Shown: positions 26,505 through 35,113, counted from the stretch's first letter. The stretch: DNA of 64,000 bases from Leptolyngbya sp. KIOST-1 (GCF_000763385.1 NZ_JQFA01000004.1:1922001-1986000); one strand, 5' to 3'. Numbers and translations are program-made. The notes: a model not told the origin generated them from the letters alone.

Positions 26505-27191
26505 CTAAACCACCGCCGCCGGGCAGTAGCTCGCCACCACCCGCCCCGCCCGGCGCAGCTGACGGTGGTAGGCGGCGCTGACCGGGTGGGCCAGATCCGT
26601 CAACGAGTCGATGCCGATGCCGTTGCGGCCCTGGTCAACCCCGGAGCTGTGGATGTACTGCCCGCCGCCCAGGTAGAGGGCCACGTGCTTGGTGCGCTCC
26701 GGAGTGCCAAAAAAGATTAAATCCCCCGGCTCCAGGTCGTCCCAGGCGATTGGCTGAGTGAAGGCCTCCTGCTGGTACGAGTCGCGGGGCAGCCGAATCC
26801 CGGTGGAGGCAAAGGCCGCCTGCATCAGGCCAGAGCAGTCGTAGTTGGGGCCCAGGGTGCCGCCCCACAGGTAGGTGTTGGGGGTGGCCATGGCCCGGTG
26901 GGCAAAGGCGATTACCTGCGGCAGCAGTGGCGCGATCGCCTGTCGGTCGAGGGCAACGGGGTGGTAGGGCTGCTCGGCAGGCCTCAGGGTGCTGCCCGCC
27001 GCCGCGCCAATCCAGCCGGGGTAGTCATCTTCGCAGAGCGTCACCGCCCAGGCCGCGCTCGAAGGCTGAACGGGGTCGAGCCGCAGGTGCCGCCCCGCCG
27101 CCGCCTGGGTCACCAACCCCTCTAGCTCCGGGGTCTTGTAGAGATTCAGCGCCTCGCCACAGACGTATTCTCGGCCAGGGGCCAATGCCAT
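26505..27191 (-). CDS. C40-family peptidase (NlpC/P60) with N-terminal SH3-like domain
   Basis: A 228-residue protein. Residues ~10-70 form an SH3-like bacterial domain (ALNLYKTPELEGLV) and residues ~90-225 the NlpC/P60 domain with Cys119 (NYDCSGLMQ), His169 (TKHVALYLGGG) and His181 (YIHSSG) as the catalytic triad. The layout matches the cyanobacterial gamma-D-glutamyl-diamino-acid endopeptidases known from Nostoc and Anabaena, which cut free murein stem peptides for recycling. There is no clear signal peptide, in agreement with cytoplasmic recycling. It starts 9 bp after the stop of the 27201-28682 gene, so both are in one operon. Confidence 0.9.
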   Translation of the reverse strand: MALAPGREYVCGEALNLYKTPELEGLVTQAAAGRHLRLDPVQPSSAAWAVTLCEDDYPGWIGAAAGSTLRPAEQPYHPVALDRQAIAPLLPQVIAFAHRAMATPNTYLWGGTLGPNYDCSGLMQAAFASTGIRLPRDSYQQEAFTQPIAWDDLEPGDLIFFGTPERTKHVALYLGGGQYIHSSGVDQGRNGIGIDSLTDLAHPVSAAYHRQLRRAGRVVASYCPAAVV

Positions 27192-27200
27192 TTCATCACC

Positions 27201-28682
27201 TCACTCCCTCGGACCTTCCGGCTTGTCGCCGGTATTGCGCACGTTGATGACCTTTTTGAGCACGTTAAACCAGAAGGTAGAGCCCATGGAAATAGCGAAT
27301 CCGCTCACCACCCAGCCCAGCAGGCGGCGGGGGATAAACGGAATGGGCCAGGCCTGCTCGGCGGCCAGCTGCTGCTGCACCACGACGTCGTTATAGCCCA
27401 GGGGAAAGGGAATCTCGTTGAGGGCCTGGTTGACCGCCGTCTGCACCTGCTCGATGTTCTGGCTCAGGTCGCCGGTGGCCTCTGCGGTCAGCTGGTCGGC
27501 GGTTTGGGTGATGGCGTTGCGCAAAAGGGGGTCCACGGCCAGGCGAGTGGCCATATGAAACGAGTCGGCGTTAATCGAAACGGCGGTGGCGATGCCAATG
27601 AGCAGGGCGACGGCCTTGGCGTTGCGCTTGTAGACGCCCGTGGCTCGCTCCATACCGCGATCGAACCACTTCTCCAGTTCGTAGCCAAACAGCTTGACGT
27701 CGTCGCGGGTAGAGTCGGCGGTCACCTCCACCTTGCGGGCGATCGCGGCCAGACTGCTGCGCAGGGCCGGGGTAACCGGGGCCTGCGCCAGGCGATCGAT
27801 CAGGGCGCGGGCCTCGGGGTTGCCGGTTTGGGCCAGGCGGTTGAGTTCCCCGTAGGCGGGGCTGCCGCTGTCGAAGATGTCGAGCAGCTGGGCCACGTTG
27901 GGGCGCAGCTTGCTGAGCAGCGCCGCCTTTTCGGTGGGGCTGCTGGCCAGCCCGCGCCGAATGTAGTCCAGACGGCGCAGAAAGGTCTCGGTGAGCGGGT
28001 GGTTGTCGGGCAGGATGTCAGACGCCATCAGGCCAAACTCGTCCAGGCGGTTAATGACGCGATCGAGGCTTTCGGGCAGCGACACAATGCCCGCCTTGAA
28101 GTCCTCGACGATCTGGTGCAGCCCCTGCTCCAGCTGCTGCAGCTCGGCATTGAGCAAGAACTCGTTGCCCGTACTGGCCTTCAGGTCGCTGAGAATATTG
28201 CTGACCGGGGCCAACACGCGATCGCGCGCAAAGCCAGAGATGCGCTCGTGGGCCAGCACCTGCCACAGGTTGCCCAGCTGCATGCGCTCCAGCAGGCTGT
28301 TGGCAAAGGCCTCGGGGGGAATGTAGGAGGGACCGCTGGTTTTGCCCACCCCAAACACGTTGCGCTGCCCGGTCAGGGCGCGATAGATGCGGCCAATCAG
28401 ATGAGAAACGCGGCGAAAGAATCGCGCGATCGTCCCCTTGGCCTCCTGGTCCAGGCCGCGAATCCACGGGCTCTCGTAGAGGGCATCGGCCAGCTCCTGG
28501 GCCGCCTTCTCTTTTTCACGCTCGTTGCCGGCCAGCAGCACTTCGATCGACTGTTTTAAGTGCTCGGCTCGCCACTGCAGGAGGGTACCGATAATTTCCT
28601 GCGCCTCACTGGCCAGCAAACTCAAAACAAAAAACACAAAGACCAGCCCCAGGGCAATGTCTAAAACTATAGGAAAGTTCAT
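27201..28682 (-). CDS. Large membrane protein of unknown function, operon partner of C40 peptidase
   Basis: A 493-residue protein with one N-terminal membrane segment (residues 5-25, ALGLVFVFFVLSLLASEAQEI), a long polar helical region (residues ~30-340), a second hydrophobic segment near residues 355-375 (KAVALLIGIATAVSINADS) and a last one near residues 448-475 (WVVSGFAISMGSTFWF). The end pattern, with LPLGY-type loop, GW...G...ISMGSTFWF and VRNTGDKP, recalls a family of uncharacterised bacterial membrane proteins. Function is unknown. The coiled or helical central part could face the cytoplasm. Confidence 0.8.
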   Translation of the reverse strand: MNFPIVLDIALGLVFVFFVLSLLASEAQEIIGTLLQWRAEHLKQSIEVLLAGNEREKEKAAQELADALYESPWIRGLDQEAKGTIARFFRRVSHLIGRIYRALTGQRNVFGVGKTSGPSYIPPEAFANSLLERMQLGNLWQVLAHERISGFARDRVLAPVSNILSDLKASTGNEFLLNAELQQLEQGLHQIVEDFKAGIVSLPESLDRVINRLDEFGLMASDILPDNHPLTETFLRRLDYIRRGLASSPTEKAALLSKLRPNVAQLLDIFDSGSPAYGELNRLAQTGNPEARALIDRLAQAPVTPALRSSLAAIARKVEVTADSTRDDVKLFGYELEKWFDRGMERATGVYKRNAKAVALLIGIATAVSINADSFHMATRLAVDPLLRNAITQTADQLTAEATGDLSQNIEQVQTAVNQALNEIPFPLGYNDVVVQQQLAAEQAWPIPFIPRRLLGWVVSGFAISMGSTFWFNVLKKVINVRNTGDKPEGPRE

Positions 28683-28949
28683 AGACTAACCGAACAATTC
28701 TTTATTTCTAAAACCCAGCCTGCTCACAGGTTAGGGACTCGACAGGCCCAGCACAATCCAGGTCAAAAGAGAGCCGCCCCGATCCGGCAAAACCGTTCAG
28801 GACAGCCTAAAGAAACTCTGGCTAGCGGTTGGAGGGCATCAAAAAGGGCACACCAACCCGCTTCAGACTTGGTCCGCCCATTGTACTTAAGCGACCCAAA
28901 AACGGATCACGCCGCCGGGATGCCCAGTTTTTTGAACCCGCAGGTCGCG

Positions 28950-29354
28950 CTATTCGTCGTCGTCCTCCAGCAGAGCGCCATTGTCTCCTAGCTGCTTCAG
29001 CCGAATGTGCTTGCGACCGAGGGTAATTTCAAACTCGTCGCCGGGTCTCAACCCCATCTGCTTGGTGTAGGTCGAGCCAATCAGCAGGTTGCCGTTGGAC
29101 TGCACCGTAATTCGAAAGCTGGCGCTCCGTCCTCCGCGTCCGTTGCCGTTTTGGCTGCTATCGAGCTGGATTCCCTCAGCTTCAATCAGCGCATTAAGGA
29201 ATTTCATCATGTTGACCCGGGGAGCACCCGACTTGGTCAGGGTGTAGTACCCACAGGCTTTTGCCTTATCTTCTTTGCTCAGATCGTCCAGCTCTTTGAC
29301 CTTTTGCAATAACTCTTTGCCGACTAGTGGTTCTACCTGAGTTGCGTTAGCCAT
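28950..29354 (-). CDS. cyAbrB-type transcriptional regulator
   Basis: A 134-residue protein with the cyanobacterial AbrB arrangement: an N-terminal helical region (LLQKVKELDDLSKEDKAKACGY, followed by MKFLNALIEA) and a C-terminal swapped-hairpin DNA-binding domain around residues 82-124 (RITVQSNGNLLIG, GLRPGDEFEITLGRKHIRL), plus an acidic tail. cyAbrB proteins are global regulators of carbon/nitrogen balance, hydrogenase and toxin genes. It is transcribed alone; a possible promoter lies about 60-90 bp upstream. Confidence 0.92.
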   Translation of the reverse strand: MANATQVEPLVGKELLQKVKELDDLSKEDKAKACGYYTLTKSGAPRVNMMKFLNALIEAEGIQLDSSQNGNGRGGRSASFRITVQSNGNLLIGSTYTKQMGLRPGDEFEITLGRKHIRLKQLGDNGALLEDDDE

Positions 29355-29965
29355 TAACTTTATTCTCGTTCACAACGGTTTGCTCCGACCATATTTGAGC
29401 AGGGGCAGTAACCCTGTATCCACCTGCTACACTTTAATGACAACACGCAAAATCATACTACAGAGAAATGGTTTTTGCATGCTCTTTTTTGACCTCTTAA
29501 CGTTTGCTCCTCTAAGCTCAAAAAGAGCATCCTTTTGCCCTAGTTAAAACCCCAAAAAACATCGGCCATTCAGCTATTTTTAGCCCTAGATACAGGGGTT
29601 TGGGAGGTTGGCCAAGGAATTTGGCTGGGGCTAGCGGCGGCCTTAACCTACGATCAGCTCCAGACAGAGCGGCGGATTTAGCCAGCAGCGCGATCGCTTT
29701 TTCGCCCGGTTCTAGGGGCTCCTACTACCCGCCTCCGGTGCTTCAGAATCAGTGGTCATCGCCGGTCCACCCAATTTGCAGGGTTTGGCCGCAGGGGCAA
29801 AACTAGGGGCAAAACCAGGCCCAAAACGTCCGGTTGCCCGTCAACCGACTGAGCTTAAAACCTCAAACCGTAACCCCTGGTGAACAGAATTGCCCGGCGA
29901 CAATTCCCCCAATTCAGCGCTAAGGTCAGCAAAGGCTAACGTTTACCCGGCGGCAAAATCCATCC
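29355..29965. other. Gene-free region between cyAbrB and Rrf2 genes
   Basis: About 610 bp between two divergently transcribed regulators. It should contain both promoters. Short open frames here look spurious. No tRNA, riboswitch or repeat could be supported. Confidence 0.5.
29415..29443 (-). promoter_or_regulatory. Possible sigma-70-type promoter of cyAbrB gene
   Basis: On the minus strand a TTGTCA box (plus positions 29438-29443) is separated by 17 bp from GATACA (29415-29420), about 60 bp upstream of the cyAbrB start codon. The -10 match is weak, so this is only a suggestion. Confidence 0.3.
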
Positions 29966-30409
29966 ATGAAACTGACAACTCGCGGTCACTACAGTGTTAA
30001 GGCACTGCTCGACCTGACGCTGCACCCCTCTCGACAGCCTGTGTCCGTCAACACCATTGCTGCTCGCCAGGGGTTGCCGCCGCCCTACTTAGAAAAATTG
30101 CTGATCGATCTGCGCCGGGCCGGCATTGTCGAGTCGGTGCGGGGTCCCCAGGGGGGTTACCGGCTGGCCAAACCCGCCGACCAAATTTTTCTGGGCCAAA
30201 TTTTGGCGGCGGTCGGCGAACAGGTGGACCCGCTGCCCCGCCATACCCCCCAGGCGGAGCAGGCCGAAGACTGGGTCACCTTTGCCGTCTGGAATCGCCT
30301 CTCCCAAAAGCTGAAAGAAGCCCTCTATAGTATTTCCCTGGAAGATCTGTACTTTGATGCCCGCAGTTGGCAGGCGGCCCAGGGGGATGATGTCAGTTTT
30401 ATGGTTTAG
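29966..30409 (+). CDS. Rrf2-family transcriptional regulator without iron-sulfur cysteines
   Basis: A 147-residue winged-helix protein. KLTTRGHYSVKALLDL at the start, YLEKLLIDLRRAGIVESVRGPQGGYRLAKP in the recognition/wing region (residues ~44-73) and a dimerisation helix at residues ~105-125 are typical of Rrf2/IscR-like regulators. The three cysteines that hold the Fe-S cluster in IscR are absent; the protein contains no cysteine at all, so it cannot sense through such a cluster in that way. Its end overlaps the start of cbiB, suggesting co-transcription, although a regulatory link to cobalamin synthesis is not shown. Confidence 0.9.
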   Translation: MKLTTRGHYSVKALLDLTLHPSRQPVSVNTIAARQGLPPPYLEKLLIDLRRAGIVESVRGPQGGYRLAKPADQIFLGQILAAVGEQVDPLPRHTPQAEQAEDWVTFAVWNRLSQKLKEALYSISLEDLYFDARSWQAAQGDDVSFMV

Positions 30410-31409
30410 CACGCTGGAGGTTCAGCGCGCGCTGGTGCTGGGGTTGGCGGCGGGGCTAGACCGCCTGGTGGGTGACCCCTGGGGCTGGCCCCACCCGGTG
30501 CAGGCGATCGGCTGGCTGATTGGCCGCATCACGGCCGGGATCCTGCGGCTCAAGCTGTCGCCCCTGGCGGAGCGGGGCCTGGGGGTGCTGCTGGGGGCAG
30601 GGATTATCCTCAGCACTGGCCTGGCGGGGTGGGGCCTAGTAGCGCTGGCTCAGCGTCTACATCCCGCCATTGGTCTGGTGGTCGAGACCATTCTGCTGGC
30701 CAGCTGTTTTGCCGGACGCAGCCTGCGCCAGGCCGCCGAGGAGGTGCTGGTGCCCCTGGAGGCAGACGACATCCCCACGGCCCGCAACCATCTGGCCCGC
30801 TACGTCGGTCGCGACACCGACCAGCTCGATCGCGCCGAAATCCAGCGGGCGGTGCTGGAGACCGTCAGCGAAAACGCCACCGACGGGGTGCTGGCGCCGC
30901 TGTTCTACGGTCTGGTGGGGGCGTTGCTCCCCCTGGGCAGCGTGCCCCTGGCCCTGGCCTACAAAGCCGCCAGCACCCTCGACTCCATGGTGGGGTACCG
31001 CGAGGCTCCCTACACCTACCTGGGCTGGTTTAGCGCCCGGTTGGAAGATGGGCTTACCTGGCTGCCCTGCCGCCTGACGGTGATTACCATTGCGCTACTG
31101 TCGGGGCGGCCCCGCTGGGTGCTGCGCCTCTGCCGCCGCGATGCCCCCGCCGACCCCAGCCCCAACGCAGGCTGGAGCGAGTGCGCCTACGCCGCCGCCC
31201 TGGGGGTGCAGCTGGGCGGCCCGAATACCTACCGGGGCCTGGTCAAGGTCAAGCCCCTGCTGGGAGATGCCGTGCAGCCGATTACAGGCGATCGCATTGC
31301 CCAGGCCCTCGCCCTCACCCGCCGCGCCGCCCTCCTGTGGCTGGTCCTGGGCCTCGCCCTCCTGATAGCCCAGACCTGGCTGCGACTCTACTGGGCCAGC
31401 GCTCTTTGA
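30390..31409 (+). CDS. cbiB: Adenosylcobinamide-phosphate synthase CbiB (CobD)
   Basis: About 339 residues; the ATG at 30390 overlaps the Rrf2 gene by 20 bp and has a G-rich ribosome site just before it. Family signatures are LDRLVGDPWGWPHPVQAIGWLIG near the start, SENATDGVLAPLFYGLVGALP-like motif near residue 165 (VSENATDGV), YKAASTLDSMVGYR near residue 190 and GGPNTYRG near residue 275. It is an integral membrane protein with about five spans that attaches the aminopropanol arm to cobyric acid in cobalamin synthesis. No cobalamin riboswitch is visible upstream. Other cobalamin genes are not in the window. Confidence 0.93.
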   Translation: MSVLWFSTLEVQRALVLGLAAGLDRLVGDPWGWPHPVQAIGWLIGRITAGILRLKLSPLAERGLGVLLGAGIILSTGLAGWGLVALAQRLHPAIGLVVETILLASCFAGRSLRQAAEEVLVPLEADDIPTARNHLARYVGRDTDQLDRAEIQRAVLETVSENATDGVLAPLFYGLVGALLPLGSVPLALAYKAASTLDSMVGYREAPYTYLGWFSARLEDGLTWLPCRLTVITIALLSGRPRWVLRLCRRDAPADPSPNAGWSECAYAAALGVQLGGPNTYRGLVKVKPLLGDAVQPITGDRIAQALALTRRAALLWLVLGLALLIAQTWLRLYWASAL

Positions 31410-31420
31410 CTCATGCATTA

Positions 31421-31554
31421 AAGCGGTGTATTGCGGCCCAAAAGCAGCGTTTGTGAGCTATTGCCCAGGGTTACAGTCAGGCGAAAAGCTCGTTGCCGAA
31501 GCGGTGCATTGCGGCAAAAAGGCACAGTTTGTGAGCGGTGGCCCAGGGTTATAG
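31421..31554. repeat. Two-copy imperfect tandem repeat, 78-bp period
   Basis: A 56-bp unit (31421-31476) recurs at 31499-31554 with about 80% identity. Both begin AAGCGGTG(T/C)ATTGCGGC and end GCCCAGGGTTA(C/T)AG. The repeat fills the gap between cbiB and ddl. Its function is unknown; it could be a decayed insertion or a regulatory duplication. Confidence 0.75.
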
Positions 31555-31610
31555 GCCGCGAATGCACCCTACACCCCCTTACCCCTTCACCCGCACACCC
31601 ATCCACCCAC

Positions 31611-32687
31611 TCACTCACTCACCCGCCCCGTCCGCTCAAACCCCAGCTCAATCAGCGTATCCACCAGTTCCCCAAAGCTCACGCCGCTGGCTTCCCACAT
31701 CATGGGGTACATGCTGGTGGCGGTAAAGCCCGGCAGGGTGTTGATCTCGTTGATCAAAATGTCGCCCGTCGCCTCCACGAAGAAAAAGTCCACCCGGGCA
31801 ATCCCGGCGGCATCTACCGCCTGAAAGGCCGTCACCGCCATCTCCCGGATGCGGCGGGACACCGCCTCGGGCACCTGGGCCGGAATGGTGTGCTGGGACT
31901 GGCCGCTGGTGTACTTGGTGTCGTAGTCGTAGAAGTCGCTCTGGAAGGTGATTTCGCCCAGTACCGAGGCCCTGGGGTTGTCGTTGCCCAGCACGGCGCA
32001 CTCTACCTCGCGGGCCACCACCCCGGTTTCAACAATGATGCGGCGATCGTAGCTGGCGGCATTGTCGAGGGCGGCCTCCAGGTCCTTGCGCGTGGTGGCC
32101 CTGGCAATGCCCACGGAGGAGCCCAGGTTGGCCGGTTTGACAAAGCAGGGATAGCCCAGCTCGGCTTCAATGCGATCGCACAGTTTGGGAAACACGCAGG
32201 GGTTCGACCACACCTCCGACCGGTCCACCGCCAGGTACTTCACCTGGGGCAGCCCGGCCTGGGCAAAGGCCGTTTTCATGGCGATTTTGTCCATGCCCAC
32301 CGCCGACCCCAGCACCCCCGAGCCCACGAAGGGCTGCTGCATCAGGGTGAAGAGGCCCTGCACGGTGCCGTCCTCACCGTTGGGGCCGTGCAGCACCGGA
32401 AACCAAATGTCGATGGCATCGACCTGCTCAAACTGGGGCAGTCGCAGCCTGGGCGTAGCCGCTGGAACCGCAGAGTCCTGGGGGGGCAGGCCAGCCTCCA
32501 GCACCGCAGCGGCGGCGGGGCCAGCCTGCCAGCCCCCGTCTTTGCTAATGTAGACCGGCAGCACGGTGTACTTGTCGGCGTTGGGGCCGCTGGCCAGGGC
32601 GCGGGCGATCGCCTGCGCCGATCGAATTGAAACCTCGTGCTCCCCCGAACAGCCGCCAAACACCAGCCCTACCGTTACTGTTGCCAT
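31611..32687 (-). CDS. ddl: D-alanine--D-alanine ligase
   Basis: A 358-residue ATP-grasp enzyme that joins two D-alanines for peptidoglycan precursors in the cytoplasm. The start [20 protein letters not shown] is diagnostic of Ddl. [16 protein letters not shown] (about residues 96-111) carries the conserved HG.GEDG loop, [16 protein letters not shown] (about 178-193) the ATP-binding region, and ARVDFFF and [11 protein letters not shown] (about 319-329) the metal-binding and second D-Ala site. Length is normal. It is transcribed leftward from the minus strand; a terminator-like hairpin lies 73 bp upstream in its leader. Confidence 0.95.
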   Translation of the reverse strand: MATVTVGLVFGGCSGEHEVSIRSAQAIARALASGPNADKYTVLPVYISKDGGWQAGPAAAAVLEAGLPPQDSAVPAATPRLRLPQFEQVDAIDIWFPVLHGPNGEDGTVQGLFTLMQQPFVGSGVLGSAVGMDKIAMKTAFAQAGLPQVKYLAVDRSEVWSNPCVFPKLCDRIEAELGYPCFVKPANLGSSVGIARATTRKDLEAALDNAASYDRRIIVETGVVAREVECAVLGNDNPRASVLGEITFQSDFYDYDTKYTSGQSQHTIPAQVPEAVSRRIREMAVTAFQAVDAAGIARVDFFFVEATGDILINEINTLPGFTATSMYPMMWEASGVSFGELVDTLIELGFERTGRVSE

Positions 32688-33086
32688 AAGCCTACCTTCG
32701 CGCTAATTGCGGCTAGGGTATCACAGGAGCCTTCTGGTGCTGCAAGCCGAAAAATGGCCAAAAAAAGCCCTGAGATCCCTCCAGGTATCCCAGGGCTTAA
32801 CAATCAGGGTGCATCTACCTTTCCTTAATACGCTGACCAGCTCGACCGTCCGGACAGTTGCCCAATTTTTTTCCAGGTTCAGGCCTCAGCCGGTGGCGAT
32901 CGCTCCGGTACGGCCAGAACGCTAAGCTCTAGCCCTCTGTCCAGCTAAGGGGAATAGGCCAGGCTTTCGCATTTGGGGATCGGTATTCAGACTCTAATCG
33001 CCATGGCAATTTAATCGGGCAGGACTGCGGTCAATCGTTCATCACAGTGCATAATGCCATTGATAACCGGTGTGGCAGAGTGAGCG
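32688..33086. other. Gene-free region upstream of ddl
   Basis: About 400 bp separating divergently transcribed ddl and the 33087-33395 gene. Apart from the hairpin at 32760-32798 no feature is seen. It should contain the promoters of both genes. Confidence 0.5.
32760..32798 (-). terminator. Intrinsic-terminator-like hairpin in ddl leader
   Basis: AAGCCCTG (32765-32772) pairs with CAGGGCTT (32791-32798), with partial inner pairing. Read on the minus strand the stem is followed by seven T (plus-strand A at 32760-32766). It lies upstream of ddl in the same direction, so it is either an attenuator or an insulator. Confidence 0.6.
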
Positions 33087-33395
33087 GTGAAGTACTTTTT
33101 TCTTTCGGACGGTTGGGTGACGGGCCGGGTGTGGGAGTTTGGTGGCCTGTGGAATGAGCTGGGCTGGCAGCGCAAGCCCCACATGGTTCGGCTCAACCTG
33201 TCGATTCAGGAGCAGGGCGAAACGCTCTGGCTGTACCAGGTCGAAGAAAGCGTGCTGATGGTCGAGGTCAAGCCCGAGATCACCACCACCGAGCCGATTG
33301 GGCAGGTCGTGCTCAAGCGGTTGATCACCGCCGAGCAGGTGATAGAGCGCCTCTGTGCCGCCAGCGATGGGGTAGCCAAGCCAGACCTCCCCTAG
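33087..33395 (+). CDS. Conserved cyanobacterial-type protein of unknown function
   Basis: A 102-residue soluble protein with a GTG start. It has a compact, conserved-looking sequence: FFLSDGWVTGRVWEFGGLWNE, then ETLWLYQVEESVLMVEVKP and IGQVVLKRLITAEQVIERL. Similar small proteins are widespread in cyanobacteria as far as I recall, but no function is known. It precedes plsY by 153 bp in the same direction, with no terminator between, so co-transcription is possible. Confidence 0.72.
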   Translation: MKYFFLSDGWVTGRVWEFGGLWNELGWQRKPHMVRLNLSIQEQGETLWLYQVEESVLMVEVKPEITTTEPIGQVVLKRLITAEQVIERLCAASDGVAKPDLP

Positions 33396-33548
33396 CTGGC
33401 CCAGGTTCAGGGCCTTTCAACCTGAACCCTTTCAACCTGAATAGTGACTTGAATAAGGATTGCTAAACGCTGGCCCAAACTGGTACCACAATCCTTCTAG
33501 ACTGATAGTGGCAAAGCGCACAACTTTTACGCATAAGGACACAGGGCG

Positions 33549-34205
33549 TTGGCGGGATTAGCAATTGGGCTGCTAGCGGCAGCTTACCTACTGGGATCAA
33601 TTCCCACGGGCTATCTGGTGGCCCGCTGGGTGAAAGGCATTGACATTCGACAGTACGGCTCCGGGGGCACCGGGGCCACCAACGTGCTGAGAACGGTGGG
33701 CAAAGGGGCCGCGATCGCGGTCCTGATCATCGATCTGCTCAAGGGGCTGCTGGCCGTGCTGCTGGTCAACGCCCTCTGGCCCCAGCTGGTCGCTTTGGGG
33801 GCAGGGGGAACCTCAGCCGCCCAGGGGCAGGCCTGGATCGCCATGCTGGCTGGTCTGCTGGCCCTGGTGGGCCACAGCAAATCGGTGTGGATTAACTTTA
33901 CCGGCGGTAAGTCGGCGGCCTCGGGGCTGGGCGTGTTGCTGGGCCTGGCCTGGCCGGTGGCCCTCGGAACCGCGATCGCCTTTGGCCTCACCCTGGCCCT
34001 CAGCCGGATTGTGTCGCTGGGGTCGATCGCGGCGGCGATGGCGGCGGCGGTGCTGATGGTGGTCACCGGCCAGCCCCTGCCCTACGTGATCTTGGGAGCC
34101 CTGGGGGCAACCTACGTGATTCTGCGCCACCGGGGCAATATCGAGCGCCTGCTGGCTGGCACCGAACCCCGCCTGGGGCAACACCCCTCTAACCCCGGCT
34201 CCTAG
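33549..34205 (+). CDS. plsY: Glycerol-3-phosphate acyltransferase PlsY
   Basis: A 218-residue integral membrane enzyme that transfers an acyl group from acyl-phosphate to glycerol-3-phosphate, the first step of phospholipid synthesis. All three PlsY motifs are visible: GSIPTGYLVAR near residue 17, GSGGTGATNVLRTVG near residue 38 and GHSKSVWINFTGGKSAASGLG near residue 112 with the conserved GGK. Five membrane spans fit the family. The start codon is TTG, supported by AAGGA (33535-33539) 9 bp upstream. Length is within the usual range. Confidence 0.95.
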   Translation: MAGLAIGLLAAAYLLGSIPTGYLVARWVKGIDIRQYGSGGTGATNVLRTVGKGAAIAVLIIDLLKGLLAVLLVNALWPQLVALGAGGTSAAQGQAWIAMLAGLLALVGHSKSVWINFTGGKSAASGLGVLLGLAWPVALGTAIAFGLTLALSRIVSLGSIAAAMAAAVLMVVTGQPLPYVILGALGATYVILRHRGNIERLLAGTEPRLGQHPSNPGS

Positions 34206-34278
34206 AGCACCTAGCCGAAAACCACTAAGCAAGCGAGCCAAGCTAAATAATCAGTCTGTAAACTTGACATCCTTTCAT

Positions 34279-34351
34279 CGCCCCCAAAGCCCCCCAATTA
34301 TGGGGGACTTTGAGAGTTCGACTCCCCCCAGAATTGGGGGGCTGAGGGGCG
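34279..34351. repeat. Palindromic C/G-rich interspersed repeat
   Basis: The ends are inverted copies: CGCCCCCAAAGCCCCCCAAT on the left and ATTGGGGGGCTGAGGGGCG on the right, with an inner GGGGGACTTTGAG segment. Such AAGCCCCCCAAT palindromes are frequent in intergenic DNA of filamentous cyanobacteria. It may act as a bidirectional structure between plsY and the fasciclin gene. Confidence 0.65.
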
Positions 34352-34402
34352 TATCATACCTGCATTCAGCAACGCCATAAACCATACTATTTCCACTGCG
34401 AC

Positions 34403-34430
34403 AAAAAACCCCGGAGCCTCAGCTCTGGGG
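34403..34430 (-). terminator. Rho-independent terminator of fasciclin lipoprotein gene
   Basis: CCCCGGAGC (34409-34417) pairs with GCTCTGGGG (34422-34430) with one mismatch; on the minus strand six T follow (plus-strand A at 34403-34408). It lies about 75 bp beyond the stop of the 34505-35113 gene. Confidence 0.75.
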
Positions 34431-34504
34431 AATTGGCAGGAGTCGGGAGATGAAAAAGGTCCAGGGGAGGCACCAGGTGCGTCCAGGCCCCCCCAAAGCC
34501 CCAT

Positions 34505-35113
34505 CTAGATAGCCAGATCGGGGGGCAGCATCACCTGGTCAATGCCGTGGATGATGCCGTTGCTGGCCTGAATGTCAGGCTGAACCACCATGGCGTCGTT
34601 GACCATGACTTCACCAGTGGCGTCATCCACTTGTAATGACAGGGTAGAGCCCGCTGCCGTGGGCACTTCCTCGGTGGTGATATCGGCCGCAGCCACCTCA
34701 TCCTGGACCACGTGATAGGTCAGCACCTGGCGCAGCAGATCCTGGTTTTCGGGCAGCAGCAGCTCGTCTAGGGCACCATCGGGCAGGGCCTCAAAGGCTT
34801 CGTTGGTGGGCGCAAACAGGGTGATGGGACCACCGGTAGACAGGGCTTCGGTCAGGCCAGCCGCCTCAACCGCCTGGGCCAGAATGCTAAATTCGTCCGA
34901 GGTAGCCGCCACATCGGCCACGGTGTTCTCACCCATGGCGGTGGGAGCCTCGGTACCGGTTGTCCCAGTCGCGGCGGGGTCCTCAGTGGGCGCAGTTTCC
35001 ACTGCGGTGGGGGTTGTGGTGTCGGGGCCGCAGGCCGCTAGCAGCGCCGCTGCGCCAACGCTTGCGAAGCCAACCAGCCAGCGCTTGGGCTGGGAAAAAC
35101 GGTTCGTGGTCAT
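34505..35113 (-). CDS. Fasciclin-domain lipoprotein
   Basis: A 202-residue protein. A lipoprotein signal peptide ends with the lipobox LLAAC (Cys at about residue 28), followed by a Thr/Ala/Pro-rich linker (to about residue 60). The rest is one fasciclin (FAS1) domain: FSILAQAVEAAGLTEAL, ITLFAPTNEAFEALP, LTYHVVQDEV and a final NGIIHGIDQVMLPPDL, the two classical FAS1 boxes. FAS1 domains mediate adhesion or protein contacts at the cell surface. It is probably anchored by lipid in the plasma or outer membrane. Length is normal for single-domain members. Confidence 0.93.
   Translation of the reverse strand: MTTNRFSQPKRWLVGFASVGAAALLAACGPDTTTPTAVETAPTEDPAATGTTGTEAPTAMGENTVADVAATSDEFSILAQAVEAAGLTEALSTGGPITLFAPTNEAFEALPDGALDELLLPENQDLLRQVLTYHVVQDEVAAADITTEEVPTAAGSTLSLQVDDATGEVMVNDAMVVQPDIQASNGIIHGIDQVMLPPDLAI

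Noticed and set aside
27504-28559. 351-codon antisense open frame within the 27201-28682 gene.
   Set aside because: Codon composition typical of a shadow frame; the minus strand has a coherent membrane protein and operon spacing.
29600-29806. 68-codon open frame between the two regulators.
   Set aside because: Low-complexity composition, no ribosome site, no protein-like pattern.
29410-29965. Looked for a cobalamin riboswitch before the Rrf2-cbiB pair.
   Set aside because: No B12-box-like GCCACTG segment or supporting stem was found.
34300-34335. GAGAGTTCGACTCCCC resembles a tRNA T-arm.
   Set aside because: No anticodon arm, D-arm or acceptor stem can be drawn around it; it is part of the C/G-rich palindromic repeat.
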